Notes: generated by a model not told the origin, from the sequence alone. DNA of 64,000 nt from Ampelomyces quisqualis (GCA_018398575.1 JAGTXZ010000020.1:2728001-2792000); one strand, 5' to 3'. Positions 20,507 through 33,500 are shown, counted from the first letter of the stretch. Numbers and translations are program-made.

Positions 20507-23469
20507 ATGGATCAGCCCACCGGACCACATGGACCGACAATAGCGCAGCTACGCCATGTCGCCAATCACTTTCCGATCATCGACAATCACGCTCACACCT
20601 TGATCTTACCTACTCATGCAGACACAATTCCGCTCGAGTCCATCACGACAGAAGCTCAAGGACGAGCGCTTAGAGATACTTTCAAATCCCTGCCGCACCT
20701 GCGTGCAGCAAGACAGTTGCGCCAATTGTACGAATGTGGTGAAGATGCAGACTGGGAGGATATCCTTGAGCAGAGAGTAGAGTGGCTCCGGAGTGCTCCT
20801 CAGAAACTGTGCGAGCGGTGCTTTGAGGGTGTGCATGCTCTGCTAGTAGACGATGGACTCGCCGAGCCGCAGAAAGTGTACCCCTACGATTCTCATGATG
20901 AGTACTTGCAGTCTCCCAGCAAACGGATCGTGCGAATCGAGACAGTAGCGGAGCGGTTGATGGAACGCATCGTCCGTGATGCGCGTGAAGATGACCTAGG
21001 CAAAGCAAAATTTCTACCAGACATCTGGGTGGAGTTTACAGACGAGTTTGAGCGTGGAATCCAAGACGCTGTCCAAAACCCCCAAGTAGCAGGCTTCAAG
21101 AGTGTCATCTGTTACAGGACGGGCCTGGACGTTGAGCCTAACTACGAGGCAGCTGCTAGAGCGGTCGGCCACCCTTTCGAACGATACGTGAAAGCCTGTA
21201 TTCGGAAACGCACCTACCGGATTGAGAAGAAGCCATTGAACGACTATCTTGTGCTGCGAACGCTGGAGATTCTTTCTGATGCATTGCCTCACTCAGACTC
21301 GCTTTCGAAACCTCTCCAACTCCACACTGGGCTCGGTGACAACGACATCAGTCTCCTCGAGGCCAATCCTGCTTATCTTCAGCAAGTCATCGAAGCTTAT
21401 CCGAATGTCCCATTCGTGCTTCTACACTCTGCGTACCCATATACGCAGGAAGCTGGATATCTCGCGACAGTCTATCGTCATGTGTACCTCGACATTGGAG
21501 AGGTATTTCCAATGGTTAGCAGAAATGGCCAGGAAACGATTTTGCGACAGGCCCTTGAACTCGTGCCTGGCAGCAAGCTGTTGTATTCTAGCGGCGGGCA
21601 TTGGTTTCCTGAGACATTCTATCTGGCCAACTTGCAGTTCCGTGAAATCTGGCTCCAGGTGAGTCAATGTAAGGATGCGTGACATGCTCTTACTGACGAC
21701 AGCAGTTACTGATCGAATACGTCGAGAAAGGGGATCTGACAATATTCCAAGCCATTGAGATGACCAAAGACATCCTCTTCAACAACTCTAATGCGGTGTA
21801 CGATCTGCGCTATCAGGCTACATTCGATGAAACACTGCAGGAAAGCCCGAAGCAATTGACGTACATGACGAAGCCTGGAATAGATTCAACATATCCCTCA
21901 TTCGGCATGCCGCCAATCCCACCAGCGGGATCAATGACCCAGCCAGCTACATCTGGCCCAGTAGATCCTCGATCCGGATCACCGTATGAGCCATCTTCAT
22001 TCGAACCACCAACAAGAGCTGGCCAGGCCGCGTCGGCTTACGAACCACCCACCTTCCTGCCGCCACCTAAGGTCCCCCACGTGTACAACAACCAGCTCTT
22101 TGACGAGTTCATAAAGCAGAACTCTGACGTCCGTTTCATATATGTGCAATGGCTCGATTACACGGCCACAGTCCGCGCCCGCATAGTGCCTATCAAGGAA
22201 TTCGCACGCATGATACATGAAAGCGACCGCATCGGTATATCGCAAGGAAACGTAGGGACACTACAGGACGAAACCTCGACACCCATAGTCAACACTACAG
22301 AACAAATTTACGTCGAGCCCGACTTGCGCTCTTTGCGTCGAACACACAACAAAGATCCCTTGCCATCTGCAACGGTCCTGTGCTACTGGCGCGCAGAATC
22401 CGGGGCTCCCCTTCCAGCTTGTCCACGCACACAGCTCGAGACTCTGATTAACACGTTGCAATATACGCACGGCACCACACTCCTCATCGGCTTTGAAATC
22501 GAAGTTACTTTCCTATCCCGCAACACCACGAACGAAGGTCCGTCTAACCGACAAGACCCCTTCCTTCCCCTAACGTCCACACACGCATGGAGCACGCTAA
22601 GTCCAGAACAATGGCTCCGCCTGCCCTTCGTCACCGACACCGTCCTCGCCCTCGACGGCATGGGCATCGAAGTCGAACAAATCCACGCCGAGTCCGGCCA
22701 CGGCCAATACGGAATCCTTCTCTCCCCGCTCCCGCCTCTACTCGCAGTCGACACATTGATCCAAGCGCGCCAGAGCATTGCGCAGATAGCAGCTCTCCAC
22801 GACTTGCGCGCAACACTGCATCCCAAGCCCTTTGGCGCCCAAGGCGCAGGGACAGCCGCACGTGCGCATATTTCTCTGCACCCGCCGGACCACGACATGG
22901 GGTTTTTCGTCGCCGGCGTGCTGCGCCACTTACCAGCCCTATGCACCTTCACGCTGCCCGACGCCTCGTCGTACGCGCGCGTTGTCGACGACGCGCAGAC
23001 GGGCGGGACGTGGGTAGCATGGGGCACGCAGAACGGCGCCGTCCCACTCCGCCGGGTCAAGCACGGGTCGTGGGAGCTGCGGTGTCTGGACGGGCTAGCG
23101 AACATGTATCTCGCTGTGGCGGGCGTGATTGCCGCGGGATTCCTTGGGTTGCAGCCATCACGTGCTGCTGCTGCGACTGGCGATGAACAAGATGCATGCT
23201 CGGAAGCGGGCGCACGCCGCTGGGAATCTGATCTCCAGGGTGATCCTGCGCGCATGACCGACGCTGAACGCGCGCGGTTTGGTGTCACGGAGCGCATGCC
23301 ACGGAGCTTTCATGAGGCTGTCAGGGCGCTGCGGGACGATGACGAGCTGAGAGATATGTTGGTCGGGGAAGTCGTCGAGGGGTATTTAAAGATCAAGGAC
23401 GTGGAGCAGGCCATGTTGGGACGCATGCCCGACGTCGACAGGAGGGTGTGCATCATGGAGCGGTATTAG
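20507..23469 (+). CDS. fluG: FluG homologue: amidohydrolase plus glutamine-synthetase-like fusion, two exons
   Basis: Exons: 20507-21658 and 21706-23469, about 971 residues. The acceptor is a tandem CAGCAG, so one extra Gln is possible. The N-terminal half (about 1-400) is an amidohydrolase: IDNHAHTLILPTHAD, LHTGLGDNDI, VLLHSAYPYTQEA, HWFPETFYLANLQFREIW. The C-terminal half (about 490-971) is a type I glutamine-synthetase fold: IGFEIEVTFL, IHAESGHGQYG, HPKPFGAQG, GSWELRCLDGLANMYLA. They are joined by a Pro-rich linker of about 75 residues, which makes the protein longer than the roughly 865 residues I recall for Aspergillus nidulans FluG, an upstream regulator of conidiation. Several residues that are catalytic in related enzymes look replaced (see findings), so a signalling or pseudoenzyme role is plausible. 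The two-domain order itself is diagnostic. Confidence 0.9.
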
Positions 23470-24130
23470 TTTCCACGTCCCTCGACCATGTGACGTGCGA
23501 GCAGGCCATGAGTCAGCCCAGAAACATTCCCACTCCATCCATCTATTTCCATCAAGAAGAAGAAGAAAAAAAAAGGTCGCGAGGAGAGAAGAAAGAGACA
23601 ATCATTACACGTCTCTACTGCGCTTACTCTTTTTTTGGCCAAAAGGGTGCGGCACCTAGAGAGAAGAGGGAAGAGGACTTGCTTTGGGATCATGTCCTTT
23701 TCACCATCTGGGCTTCATTTTGTGATGCTGGGGAAGTGGAGTAGGAAGGGATAGCGGCTGTGGAAGATGTTGGATGTTGGATGTTGGATGTTGGATGTTG
23801 GATGTTGGATGGTGTGTGGTGGGCGAGGATGGACTGAGGGAAGCAGTTGACGGCCAGGACATGTCACTTTTGTCGCTGGGTTGATTGTTACCATGACCAT
23901 CGATGCTTCAAGACTACAAGCATGACTTACTATCCAGAATGGGAGCAGGAAAATAACCCATGATGTATGGTTTTTTTCTTTCTTTCTATTTACAGAGTAA
24001 AAATTACAATTCGTCTAACTCCCAAAATCACCGTATCCACCGAATAATGGACCAGACTGGACAAACATCTCAGTACGCAAACAATGCAGCCAATAAAATC
24101 AATGCAGCGGTCCTGAACAACGACCATGCC
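23470..24130. other. Convergent 3' intergenic region, FluG / GH72
   Basis: About 660 bp between two stop codons. It contains a purine-rich AAG/A tract (about 23554-23575) and the 7-bp tandem repeat listed separately. No gene is seen. Confidence 0.45.
23766..23807. repeat. Heptamer microsatellite (GATGTTG)6
   Basis: Six perfect head-to-tail copies of GATGTTG followed by a partial copy. It lies in the shared 3' region of fluG and the GH72 gene and is likely length-variable between isolates. Confidence 0.9.
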
Positions 24131-25875
24131 TTACAACAAAATCATAGCCATGCCCGAAGCCATGGCACCGAAGATGTAGAAGCCGAGGCCAAAGATGCCG
24201 GCACTGAACTGGGGCGCGGATAGGCCCGCAGCAGCACCCTGAGAGCCAGAGGGTCTGCCAGAGCCATTGGCCTGGACGGCACCGCCACTAACAACACCGG
24301 TGCCTTGAGCACCAACAGCTTGGAGAAGGTTGGAGCAGCCAGATGCAGAGGGAGTTGCCACAGCAGCCTTGGAGGTGGCCTTGCCCTTGAAGCCACAGCC
24401 ATTGGGAACGGCCTTGGCGTAGGCGTTGAGCGCAAAGCCGAGCTGCTCCTTGGCAGAGCACATACCGTAGGCACCATAAGGACCAGCGGTAGCGTTCTTG
24501 TTGATGCCCTGGCAGTACTGTCCCTTCTTCTCACCGCAGATGAAACCGAACATTTCGCCGTAATCCTTCTCGGCAACGTTGTCAGCGACGACGCAGCTGA
24601 GGGTTTCGGTCATGCAAGAGCAGAGAGGAGAGTTTGCGGACGGAGGAAGCGGGTCAGAGACAGCCTCCCACTTTCCAGAAGTGACCTTGGGGCAGGCAGC
24701 GGCAGCGGTGTTGGAGGGAGTGTACTCGTTCATCTTGACACCACTGGGAGTGGCCTTGGCGATCTGCTTGGACAAGTTCTCAAAGTCCTTGTTAGTGGTG
24801 ACCTTGCCGTCCGAGACAGTAGCGAGACCTGTGCATGTTAGTTGTGATTTGCACATTGTGTCTGACAGAACTCACCAAACTTGTTCTCTTCCTCAAAGTA
24901 CATGTAGACGATACCACCAGACCAGACACCAGTCATCTGCTTTCCGTAGAGGGCACCGACTTCGGTGAATAGACGAGGGCGAGGCGTGTTGCAACCGTAC
25001 TCGGCGAAGAAGACGGGAACGTTGTACTTTTCGAATTCCTTGGTGCGGACATCGAAGCCAGACTCCTGGAAGGATGAATCGCCGCACCACGAGTAGATGT
25101 TGTAGCCCCAAAAGTCAATGGCGACGTCATTGCTACCACAGTCGAAGTAGGCAGCCAGATTCTCACGGATGTCAGCATCGTCATTGGTTGCGTAACCAAC
25201 ACCGATCTCGCGGTAGTTCTTGCTCTTGATGTAGGCCTTGGTGTCGCGAACAGCGGCCTTGACGAAGGCGCTAGCAATGGTGTTGTTTGGCTGGTTCGAG
25301 ACCTCGTTACCAGCGAAGAAGCCGAGGGTGTTGTCGTACTTGATCAGCTCGTCCACAACAGCCGTGTAGCGCTCGTAGTGGGTGGTGGTCCATTGAGGGT
25401 CGTCACGAACGATGGAGTTCTTGGGCTCGGACAAGTCTGCCACGACGTAGATGCCAGCATCGGCGAGCGCATTCATGCAGTCCTTGTGGTCCTTGGAGGG
25501 GTCGATGGCGTAAACACGGATTGTGTTGGTCTGAATCTTCTTGAGGTATTCGATGTCGCGCTTGCAGGAGGCGGAGTCGGCGAGCGGGTCCGTGATCTGG
25601 ACAGTGCTCTCGGACGACTGTGTGGTGTTGGAGTTGATTTCCTGCTGGTAGGCAACACCCTTCATGAAACTGGGCACCGTCAGTCTCGGTCGCTATGGGT
25701 GTTGGGTGATTTCACAGACAATTGTGTGCCGTTGGTCTTGTAGAAGAACTTCTGGCCCTGGAAGGAGTCAGTGATGCGGCACGAGGCCGGCTGTAGCACG
25801 ACGCACCTTGATGACGATGGGGTCGATGGCTTGTGCGCCGACCAGAAGCGCGGCAGCTGCAAAGAGGCCCAGCAT
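24131..25875 (-). CDS. GH72 beta-1,3-glucanosyltransferase (Gas/Gel type) with X8 domain, GPI-anchored, four exons
   Basis: Exons: 25875-25807, 25757-25720, 25669-24876, 24828-24131, about 532 residues. Signal peptide MLGLFAAAALLVGAQA. GH72 core: GQKFFYKTNGTQFFMKGVAY made across introns 1 and 2, acid/base Glu in GNEV (about residue 158), nucleophile Glu in FFAEYGCN (about residue 259). A Cys-rich X8/CBM43-like domain follows (CSCMTETLSCVVADN, CGEKKGQYCQGI). The tail is a Ser/Gly linker with a hydrophobic C-terminus, as for GPI anchoring. It elongates and remodels beta-1,3-glucan at the outer face of the plasma membrane. Exon 2 is only 38 nt and its donor is the unusual GTCTGT, forced by the conserved TQFFMKGV reading. 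Head-to-head with FKS1, whose product makes its substrate. Confidence 0.93.
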
Positions 25876-27587
25876 AGTGATGGATGTTTGGTAAGACTGT
25901 CCAAGATGATGGTGTGTGTTGGCAAGAGCTTGAGGTTCTTGGTGTTGAGGTGCCGAGATTTGCGGTCAAGGGGTGTTTGAGCCGTGTTTTGGAAAGCGCG
26001 TGGCGTGGAAAGAGCGTGGTGCAATGGCGAAGAAGAATGTTTGCAAGGTGAAAATGGAATAGCGATGTAAGGACCGACGGGTGAAACGTGGAATACCACT
26101 GAAGAAACTGCAGCGAAGCTCACCGAGCGAAGGGGTTGTGAGGCTGATCAAGCATTCACTCCCAAGAAGATGGACGAGGGTTGTCATTGAACCCCTGGCG
26201 CTAGTCCGGTTTCACAAGGGTGAACCTAGTGTGGCAAGTGGCGCGCCAAGATGGCTTGTCTTGGGCATTTGAGGGCTGGCGAGCACTGCAGTACAGTATT
26301 GTGGAGCACGTGCCGACTGGCGTTGCTCTACGGCAGGCTACTAATAATGGGCAGGAACAGCAGACGCGTAAGGCCAATTTCCTGCACCCCACTGCAGTTC
26401 TAAAAATGAACGGCAAAAGCGTCTCAGGTTCTGGCTTGCAGGGCGTCCACGAGGAAGCGAACAGGTGTGGCGAAGTCGGGTGCGTTGTAACAGCCAGGGG
26501 AGCGTGGAAACACAGTCTCGAAACACAGCTCGCTACACGTGGTATATGTGCACCAGCGACCTCGGGGGCGTACGGCACCTACATGCGCGGTTCCGGGGCC
26601 CGGGTGTGGTGGCGCGAGTCCCAACAGTTATGTACTGTTCAATGTGGGCGGCCGCGGTACATAGGGCTTTGGTTATCGCTATGGTGCCCGTGCCGTCGGC
26701 GCCCCCGGCAGAGCCGGCAAGCCAATCCCCACTGAACATCAGGCTGTGCAGACAGTGGACCGAGTATTCCTCGACAGTGCACCCTGGCGTGACCGTGTTG
26801 AGAGTGGTGGTGTGGGTATGCTCCGCTCCGTCGTCGGTACTGCACCCAGCGTGAATGCTAGCGAATAAATCCCGTGACGGCCTTGGCATGCCGGCCTTGG
26901 CGGGTGGTGCGCCTCGCATATTCAGGGGAAGCTCCTCAAAAGGTCTGCAGCCTGCCCTTTGCATTCCAGCTGCCGCTCCGTCTGCCCACCCTCGCCGCCC
27001 CTCTCGCCCCCCTCCCTTCTCCACCTCCGTTCTCTGCCTCTCGTTCAGTCGCGAGGCTTTGTCGCGGAACCCCCTCCGATTGATTCGTGGGGAGAGCTGT
27101 GCTGCCCTGTTTTCGACACCGCCGCCCACGCCCCAGCTACCTCCCACCAAGCGCCTCTGGCAACCGCGAACCGTCTGCGCCTGCACCCGCTCCATTCACT
27201 CGCTAGCACCCAGACAAGGCCTGACCCGCCCTCGGTACGGCAAGCACGACCCGTGCATCTGTGTTCTACCTCGACACCCTCGTTCCCGGGGTAAACACGC
27301 GGCTTCCGTTTTGCGTCGCCGCCAACCGCCCCCCTCGCTGCGCCATCAACACTCGCCCACCCCTGTGCACCACCGTTCACCTCTGCTGCAGCCACATACA
27401 CCCTGATCTGGCAACTGCCCGAACGCGCCTCATCAGCACTGCCGCTCCTAATGCCCATTGTTTGAGGTACGCACTTCCGACGGCCCGTGTTTCAGCACCG
27501 GCCTGTCCGCAACCGTATACGCGCCCTGCAACCTGTTAACACCCTGTCTCTCAGCTTCTCCACCACAACTCTAATCCCTCCCCCACC
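25876..27587. promoter_or_regulatory. Shared divergent region between GH72 and FKS1
   Basis: About 1.7 kb between start codons pointing away from each other. The FKS1-proximal part (about 26940-27580) is strongly C/T-rich on the plus strand, as in leaders of highly expressed fungal genes. A CCAAT box lies at 26722-26726. The long frames here overlap on both strands and look like noise. I did not find a clear Rlm1 site. Confidence 0.5.
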
Positions 27588-30500
27588 ATGTCCGGACATC
27601 CGCAGGGAGGCCATTACGATGACGGCTACGGCCAGAATCCGGCCCATCCAAATCAGGCCCAAGACGGGTACTACCACGATGACCAGTACGGCCAGTACCA
27701 CGACGACGCCCGCGGCCAGGGTCAGGCCCAGTACCCGCAGCAGGGCGATGCCTACTACGATGAATCGTGCGTCATGCCGTGTCTGGCGCGTTTTCGTACC
27801 GCTAACTCGCCACAGCGCCTACTACGACGGCCAGCATCAAGGCCAGCAAAACGGCTATTATGACGACCGCAACCAGCAGGGCTACCAAGACGAATATTAT
27901 AATGACCAATACTACGATCAGGGAGGCGCCCAGGACGGCTACGGGTAAGTTTTCATCCCAGCACGCTTGCACTCGTACTCACCATGGCACAGCGCTCAGC
28001 CCCGCCGTCGTGCCCACGACTCCGAGGAAGACTCGGAAACCTTCAGCGACTTCACAATGCGTTCCGACATGGCTCGTGCGACCGACATGGACTACTATGG
28101 CCGTGGCGACGAACGCTACAACAGCTACGGCGATGGCATGAACCGCGGATACCGCCCCCCGTCTTCCCAGGTCTCATACGGTGGCAATCGATCGTCGGGT
28201 GCCTCCACGCCCATCTACGGAATGGACTACTCGAACGCACTCCCTGCTGGCCAGCGTTCGCGCGAGCCATACCCAGCCTGGACTGCAGAAGCCCAGATTC
28301 CATGCACCAAGGAGGAGATTGAGGACATCTTCCTCGACCTGACTGCCAAGTTTGGTTTTCAGCGAGACAGCATGAGGAACATGTATGACCACTTCATGAC
28401 GCTCCTGGACTCGCGAGCATCTCGCATGTCGCCCAACCAGGCTTTGCTGTCTCTCCACGCAGACTATATTGGCGGCGAGAATGCCAATTTCCGTCGATGG
28501 TACTTCGCCGCGCATCTTGATTTGGACGATGCCGTTGGCTTTGCCAACATGAACCTCGGGAAAGCCAACCGTCGAACCCGCAAGGCCCGCAAGGCTGCGA
28601 AGAAGAAGGCAACCGAGAACCCAGACAACGAGCAGGAGACTCTTGATGCGTACGAGGGCGACAACAGTCTTGAGGCTGCCGAGTTCCGCTGGAAGACTCG
28701 CATGAACAGGATGTCTCAGCATGATCGTGTCCGCCAAATTGCCCTCTACCTCCTCTGCTGGGGTGAGGCCAACCAGGTCCGTTTTATGCCCGAGTTGCTT
28801 TGCTTCATTTTCAAGTGCGCAGACGACTACTTGAACTCGCCAGCGGGTCAGGCACAGACTGAGCCCATTGAGGAATTCACCTATCTCAACACAATCATCA
28901 CGCCTTTGTACCAATACTGCCGTGATCAAGGATACGAAATCCAGGATGGCAAGTATGTTCGTCGTGAGCGCGATCACGCTGCCATCATCGGCTACGACGA
29001 CATGAACCAACTTTTCTGGTATCCAGAAGGTCTCGAGCGGATTGTGTTCGAGGACAAGTCCCGCATTGTTGACCTTCCGCCAGCGGAGCGATACGCCAAA
29101 CTCAAGGACGTTCTGTGGAAGAAGGTGTTTTTCAAGACGTACTACGAGCGACGTTCGTGGTTCCACATGGTTGTCAACTTCAACCGTATCTGGGTCATCC
29201 ACTTGACATCTTTCTGGTTCTACACATCCTTCAACTCGCAACCTGTCTACACCAAGAATTACCAGCAGCAGCTGGATCAGCGACCTGAAAAGGCCGCGAC
29301 CTTGTCAGCCGTCGCTCTCGGTGGAACCATCGCCTGTGCCATCCAGATTGCGGCAACCTGCATCGAATGGTGTTACGTTCCTCGAAAATGGGCCGGTGCC
29401 CAGCATCTCACCAAGAAGCTTTTCTTCCTCCTCGCATGCTTTGCTGTCAACGTGGCACCTAGTGTGTACATTTTCGGCCTGAACAAGAGATCCGGCACCA
29501 TTCCCAACATTCTGGGAGGAGTTCAATTCGCCATCGCCTTGGTCACCTTCGTATTCTTCTCTGTCATGCCCCTCGGCGGTCTTTTCGGTAGCTACCTGAC
29601 ACGCAACTCTCGCAAGTACGTTGCCAGCCAGACCTTCACTGCAAGCTACCCTCGTCTCAAGGGCAACGACATGTGGATGTCGTATGGACTGTGGGTGCTT
29701 GTTTTCGCAGCCAAGCTTGCCGAGTCCTACTTCTTCCTGACCCTCTCCATCAAGGACCCCATTCGCATACTCTCGCATATGAAGAAGCCCTCATGTCTGG
29801 GTGACGCCATCATTGGCGACATCCTCTGCCAGTACCAGCCCCGAATCTTGCTCGGCCTGATGTACTTCATGGACTTGATCCTGTTTTTCTTGGATTCCTA
29901 TCTGTGGTATATCATTGCAAACATGCTCTTCTCCGTCTCGCGCTCCTTCTACCTTGGTGTATCGATCTGGACACCCTGGAGGAATATCTTCTCTAGGTTA
30001 CCCAAGCGTATCTACTCCAAGATCCTGGCCACAACCGACATGGAGATCAAGTACAAGCCCAAAGTTCTCATTTCGCAAATCTGGAACGCTGTCGTCATCT
30101 CCATGTACCGCGAGCATCTTCTTGCGATCGACCACGTTCAGAAGCTGCTGTACCACCAGGTCCCTTCGGAGCAGGAAGGCAAGCGCACGCTGCGTGCACC
30201 CACTTTCTTCGTGTCTCAAGAAGATCACTCTTTCAAAACCGAGTTCTTCCCAGCGCAAAGTGAGGCCGAGCGCCGTATCTCCTTCTTCGCCCAATCGCTT
30301 TCAACGCCCATTCCAGAACCGCTACCCGTCGACAACATGCCCACTTTCACAGTCATGATTCCTCACTACGCTGAGAAGATTCTTCTATCGCTCCGTGAGA
30401 TTATCCGTGAGGATGAGCCTTACTCCCGTGTCACCCTTCTTGAATACCTCAAGCAACTTCATCCTCATGAGTGGGACTGCTTCGTCAAGGACACCAAGAT

Positions 30501-33500
30501 TCTGGCCGACGAGACCTCACAATTCAATGGGGATGACGAGAAGGGTGAGAAGGACACCGCTAAGAGCAAGATTGATGATTTGCCCTTCTACTGTATCGGC
30601 TTCAAGTCTGCGGCTCCTGAGTACACGCTGCGAACTCGTATTTGGGCTTCTCTTCGCTCCCAGACCCTCTACCGCACCATCTCTGGATTCATGAATTACA
30701 GCCGTGCCATCAAGCTTCTCTACCGTGTCGAGAATCCCGAGGTTGTGCAAATGTTCGGCGGAAACTCTGACAAGCTGGAGCGTGAGCTTGAGCGCATGGC
30801 CCGCCGCAAGTACAAGATTTGCGTGTCCATGCAGCGTTACGCCAAGTTTACCAAGGAGGAACGCGAGAACACCGAGTTCCTGCTGCGTGCCTACCCGGAT
30901 CTTCAGATTGCCTACCTCGACGAGGAACCGCCACTCAGTGAGGGTGAAGAGCCCCGCATCTACTCAGCGCTCATCGACGGTCACTCTGAGATCATGGATA
31001 ATGGCATGCGCCGACCCAAGTTCCGCATTCAGCTCTCTGGCAATCCCATTCTCGGTGACGGCAAGTCAGACAACCAGAACCACTGCATTATCTTCTACCG
31101 CGGCGAGTACATTCAGCTCATCGATGCCAACCAGGACAACTACCTGGAGGAGTGCCTCAAGATTCGCAGCGTCTTGGCTGAATTCGAAGAGATGACGACT
31201 GACAACGTCTCCCCTTATACCCCTGGTATTCCGAACGCCAACTTCAACCCCGTGGCTATTCTCGGTGCGCGTGAATACATCTTCTCTGAGAACATTGGTA
31301 TTCTTGGTGATATTGCTGCCGGAAAGGAACAGACATTTGGTACCATGTTTGCTCGTACCTTGGCCCAAATTGGTGGCAAGCTTCACTACGGTCATCCTGA
31401 TTTCCTCAATGGTATCTTCATGACCACCCGTGGCGGTGTCTCCAAGGCCCAGAAGGGTTTGCATTTGAACGAAGACATCTACGCCGGTATGAATGCTCTC
31501 CTCCGTGGTGGCCGCATAAAGCACTGCGAATACTACCAGTGTGGTAAGGGTCGTGATCTTGGTTTCGGATCCGTCCTCAACTTTACCACCAAGATTGGTA
31601 CCGGTATGGGCGAGCAGATGCTTTCTCGTGAGTACTACTACATGGGTACCCAATTGCCTCTCGACCGCTTCCTGTCCTTCTACTACGCTCATCCTGGTTT
31701 CCACATCAACAACATGTTTATCATGCTGTCGGTCCAATGCTTTATGTTTGTCCTCATCAATCTGGGCGCACTCAACCACGAGATCATCCTCTGCCAGTTC
31801 GACAAGGACCTCCCCTATACCGACCCTCAATGGCCCAACGGCTGCGCGAACCTTGTCCCGGTGTTCGACTGGGTCACGCGTTGTATCGTGTCCATCTTCA
31901 TCGTGTTCTTCATCTCGTTCATTCCTCTTACAGTTCAAGAATTGACTGAGCGAGGTTTTTGGCGAGCTGCCACCCGTCTGGCTAAGCATTTCTCGTCCGG
32001 CTCGCCGTTCTTTGAGGTCTTTGTCACCCAGATCTACTCGAACGCTCTCCACACGAATCTGTCGTTCGGTGGTGCGCGATACATCGGTACCGGTCGTGGC
32101 TTCGCCACTGCTCGCATTCCTTTCGGCATCCTCTACTCTCGATTTGCTGGTCCTTCGATCTACATTGGTGCGCGATCGTTGATGATGCTCTTGTTTGCCA
32201 CCGTCACTGTATGGGGCCCATGGCTTATCTATTTCTGGGCATCCCTGTTGTCTCTGTGCCTCGCGCCGTTCCTGTTCAACCCCCATCAATTTTCCTGGGA
32301 CGACTTCTTCATTGACTACCGCGAGTACCTTCGCTGGTTGTCTCGTGGAAATACTCGATCGCACAGTGCTTCCTGGATCGGATACTGCCGTCTGTCTCGT
32401 ACTCGTCTCACCGGCTACAAGCGCAAGGTTCTTGGTGACCCTACTGCTAAGCTCTCCGGTGACGTTCCACGTGCAGCATTCACCAACATCTTCCTGAGCG
32501 AGATTCTTGGTCCCCTCGTTCTCGTCGCCATCACCATCATTCCCTATCTCTTCATCAATGCGCAGACCGGTATCAACGACAGACGCGATAAATCCCTAGA
32601 TACCAACACCAAGGACCCCAAGGCTTCGGGTGCTCTGATCCGTATCGGCATTATTGCTCTCGGTCCAGTCGCAATCAACGCAGGTGTCTTACTGGGCTTC
32701 TTCGCTTTGGCTTGTTGTGCTGGTCCATTGCTCGGCATGTGCTGCAAGAAATTTGGTGCTGTCTTAGCCGCCATCGCCCATGCCATCGCCGTCATCATCC
32801 TCCTCGTCTTCTTCGTGGTTATGATGTTCCTGGAAGGCTTCAGCTTTCCCCGAGCTCTTGCAGGCATGATCGCCGTGGTCGCCATTCAGCGATTCGTGTT
32901 CAAGCTTATCATTTCATTAGCCCTGACTCGAGAATTCAAGGCTGACACCGCCAACATTGCATGGTGGACGGGTAAATGGTACACGATGGGTTGGCACACA
33001 ATCTCGCAACCTGGTCGTGAGTTTTTGTGTAAGATTTGCGAGCTCGGCATGTTCGCTGCCGACTTCATCTTGGGTCACGTCTTGCTCTTCTTCATGCTGC
33101 CATTCATCTTGATTCCTTATGCCGACAAGTTCCATTCAGTCATGCTCTTCTGGCTGCGACCGAGGTACGTTTTTTTTGCGAAATCATTTTGCGATCTTGT
33201 GCTAATACTGATGCAGTCGTCAAATTCGCCCACCTATCTACTCGATGAAGCAGACTAAACTGCGAAAGCGCAGGGTCATCCGTTATGCGATCCTCTACTT
33301 CTTCATGCTCATCGTCTTCCTCTGCTTGATTGTCGGACCAATTGTGGCAGGAAAGTACCTCAAGCTCGACATTGCCGACAGTATCCCAATGGACATTATG
33401 CAGCCCACTGGTTTCAACAATAACGACACCAATGCCGAAATCACTGGATCATGTCTTGTAGATCCTTGTCCCGCGTACCGAGGAACTGGAGGCAGCGGTA

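Noticed and set aside
22383..23297. 304-codon minus-strand frame inside fluG
   Set aside because: Shadow of the GS-like half, Arg/Ser/Cys-rich with no family match.
26533..27458. Long frames in the GH72-FKS1 divergent region
   Set aside because: They overlap each other on both strands in C/T-rich promoter DNA; no motif or conserved feature.
28174..29241. 355-codon minus-strand frame inside FKS1
   Set aside because: It is antisense to a highly conserved FKS1 exon, and codon bias explains the lack of stops.
31066..32364. 432-codon minus-strand frame inside FKS1
   Set aside because: Shadow of the glucan synthase domain; the plus-strand protein is clearly conserved throughout.
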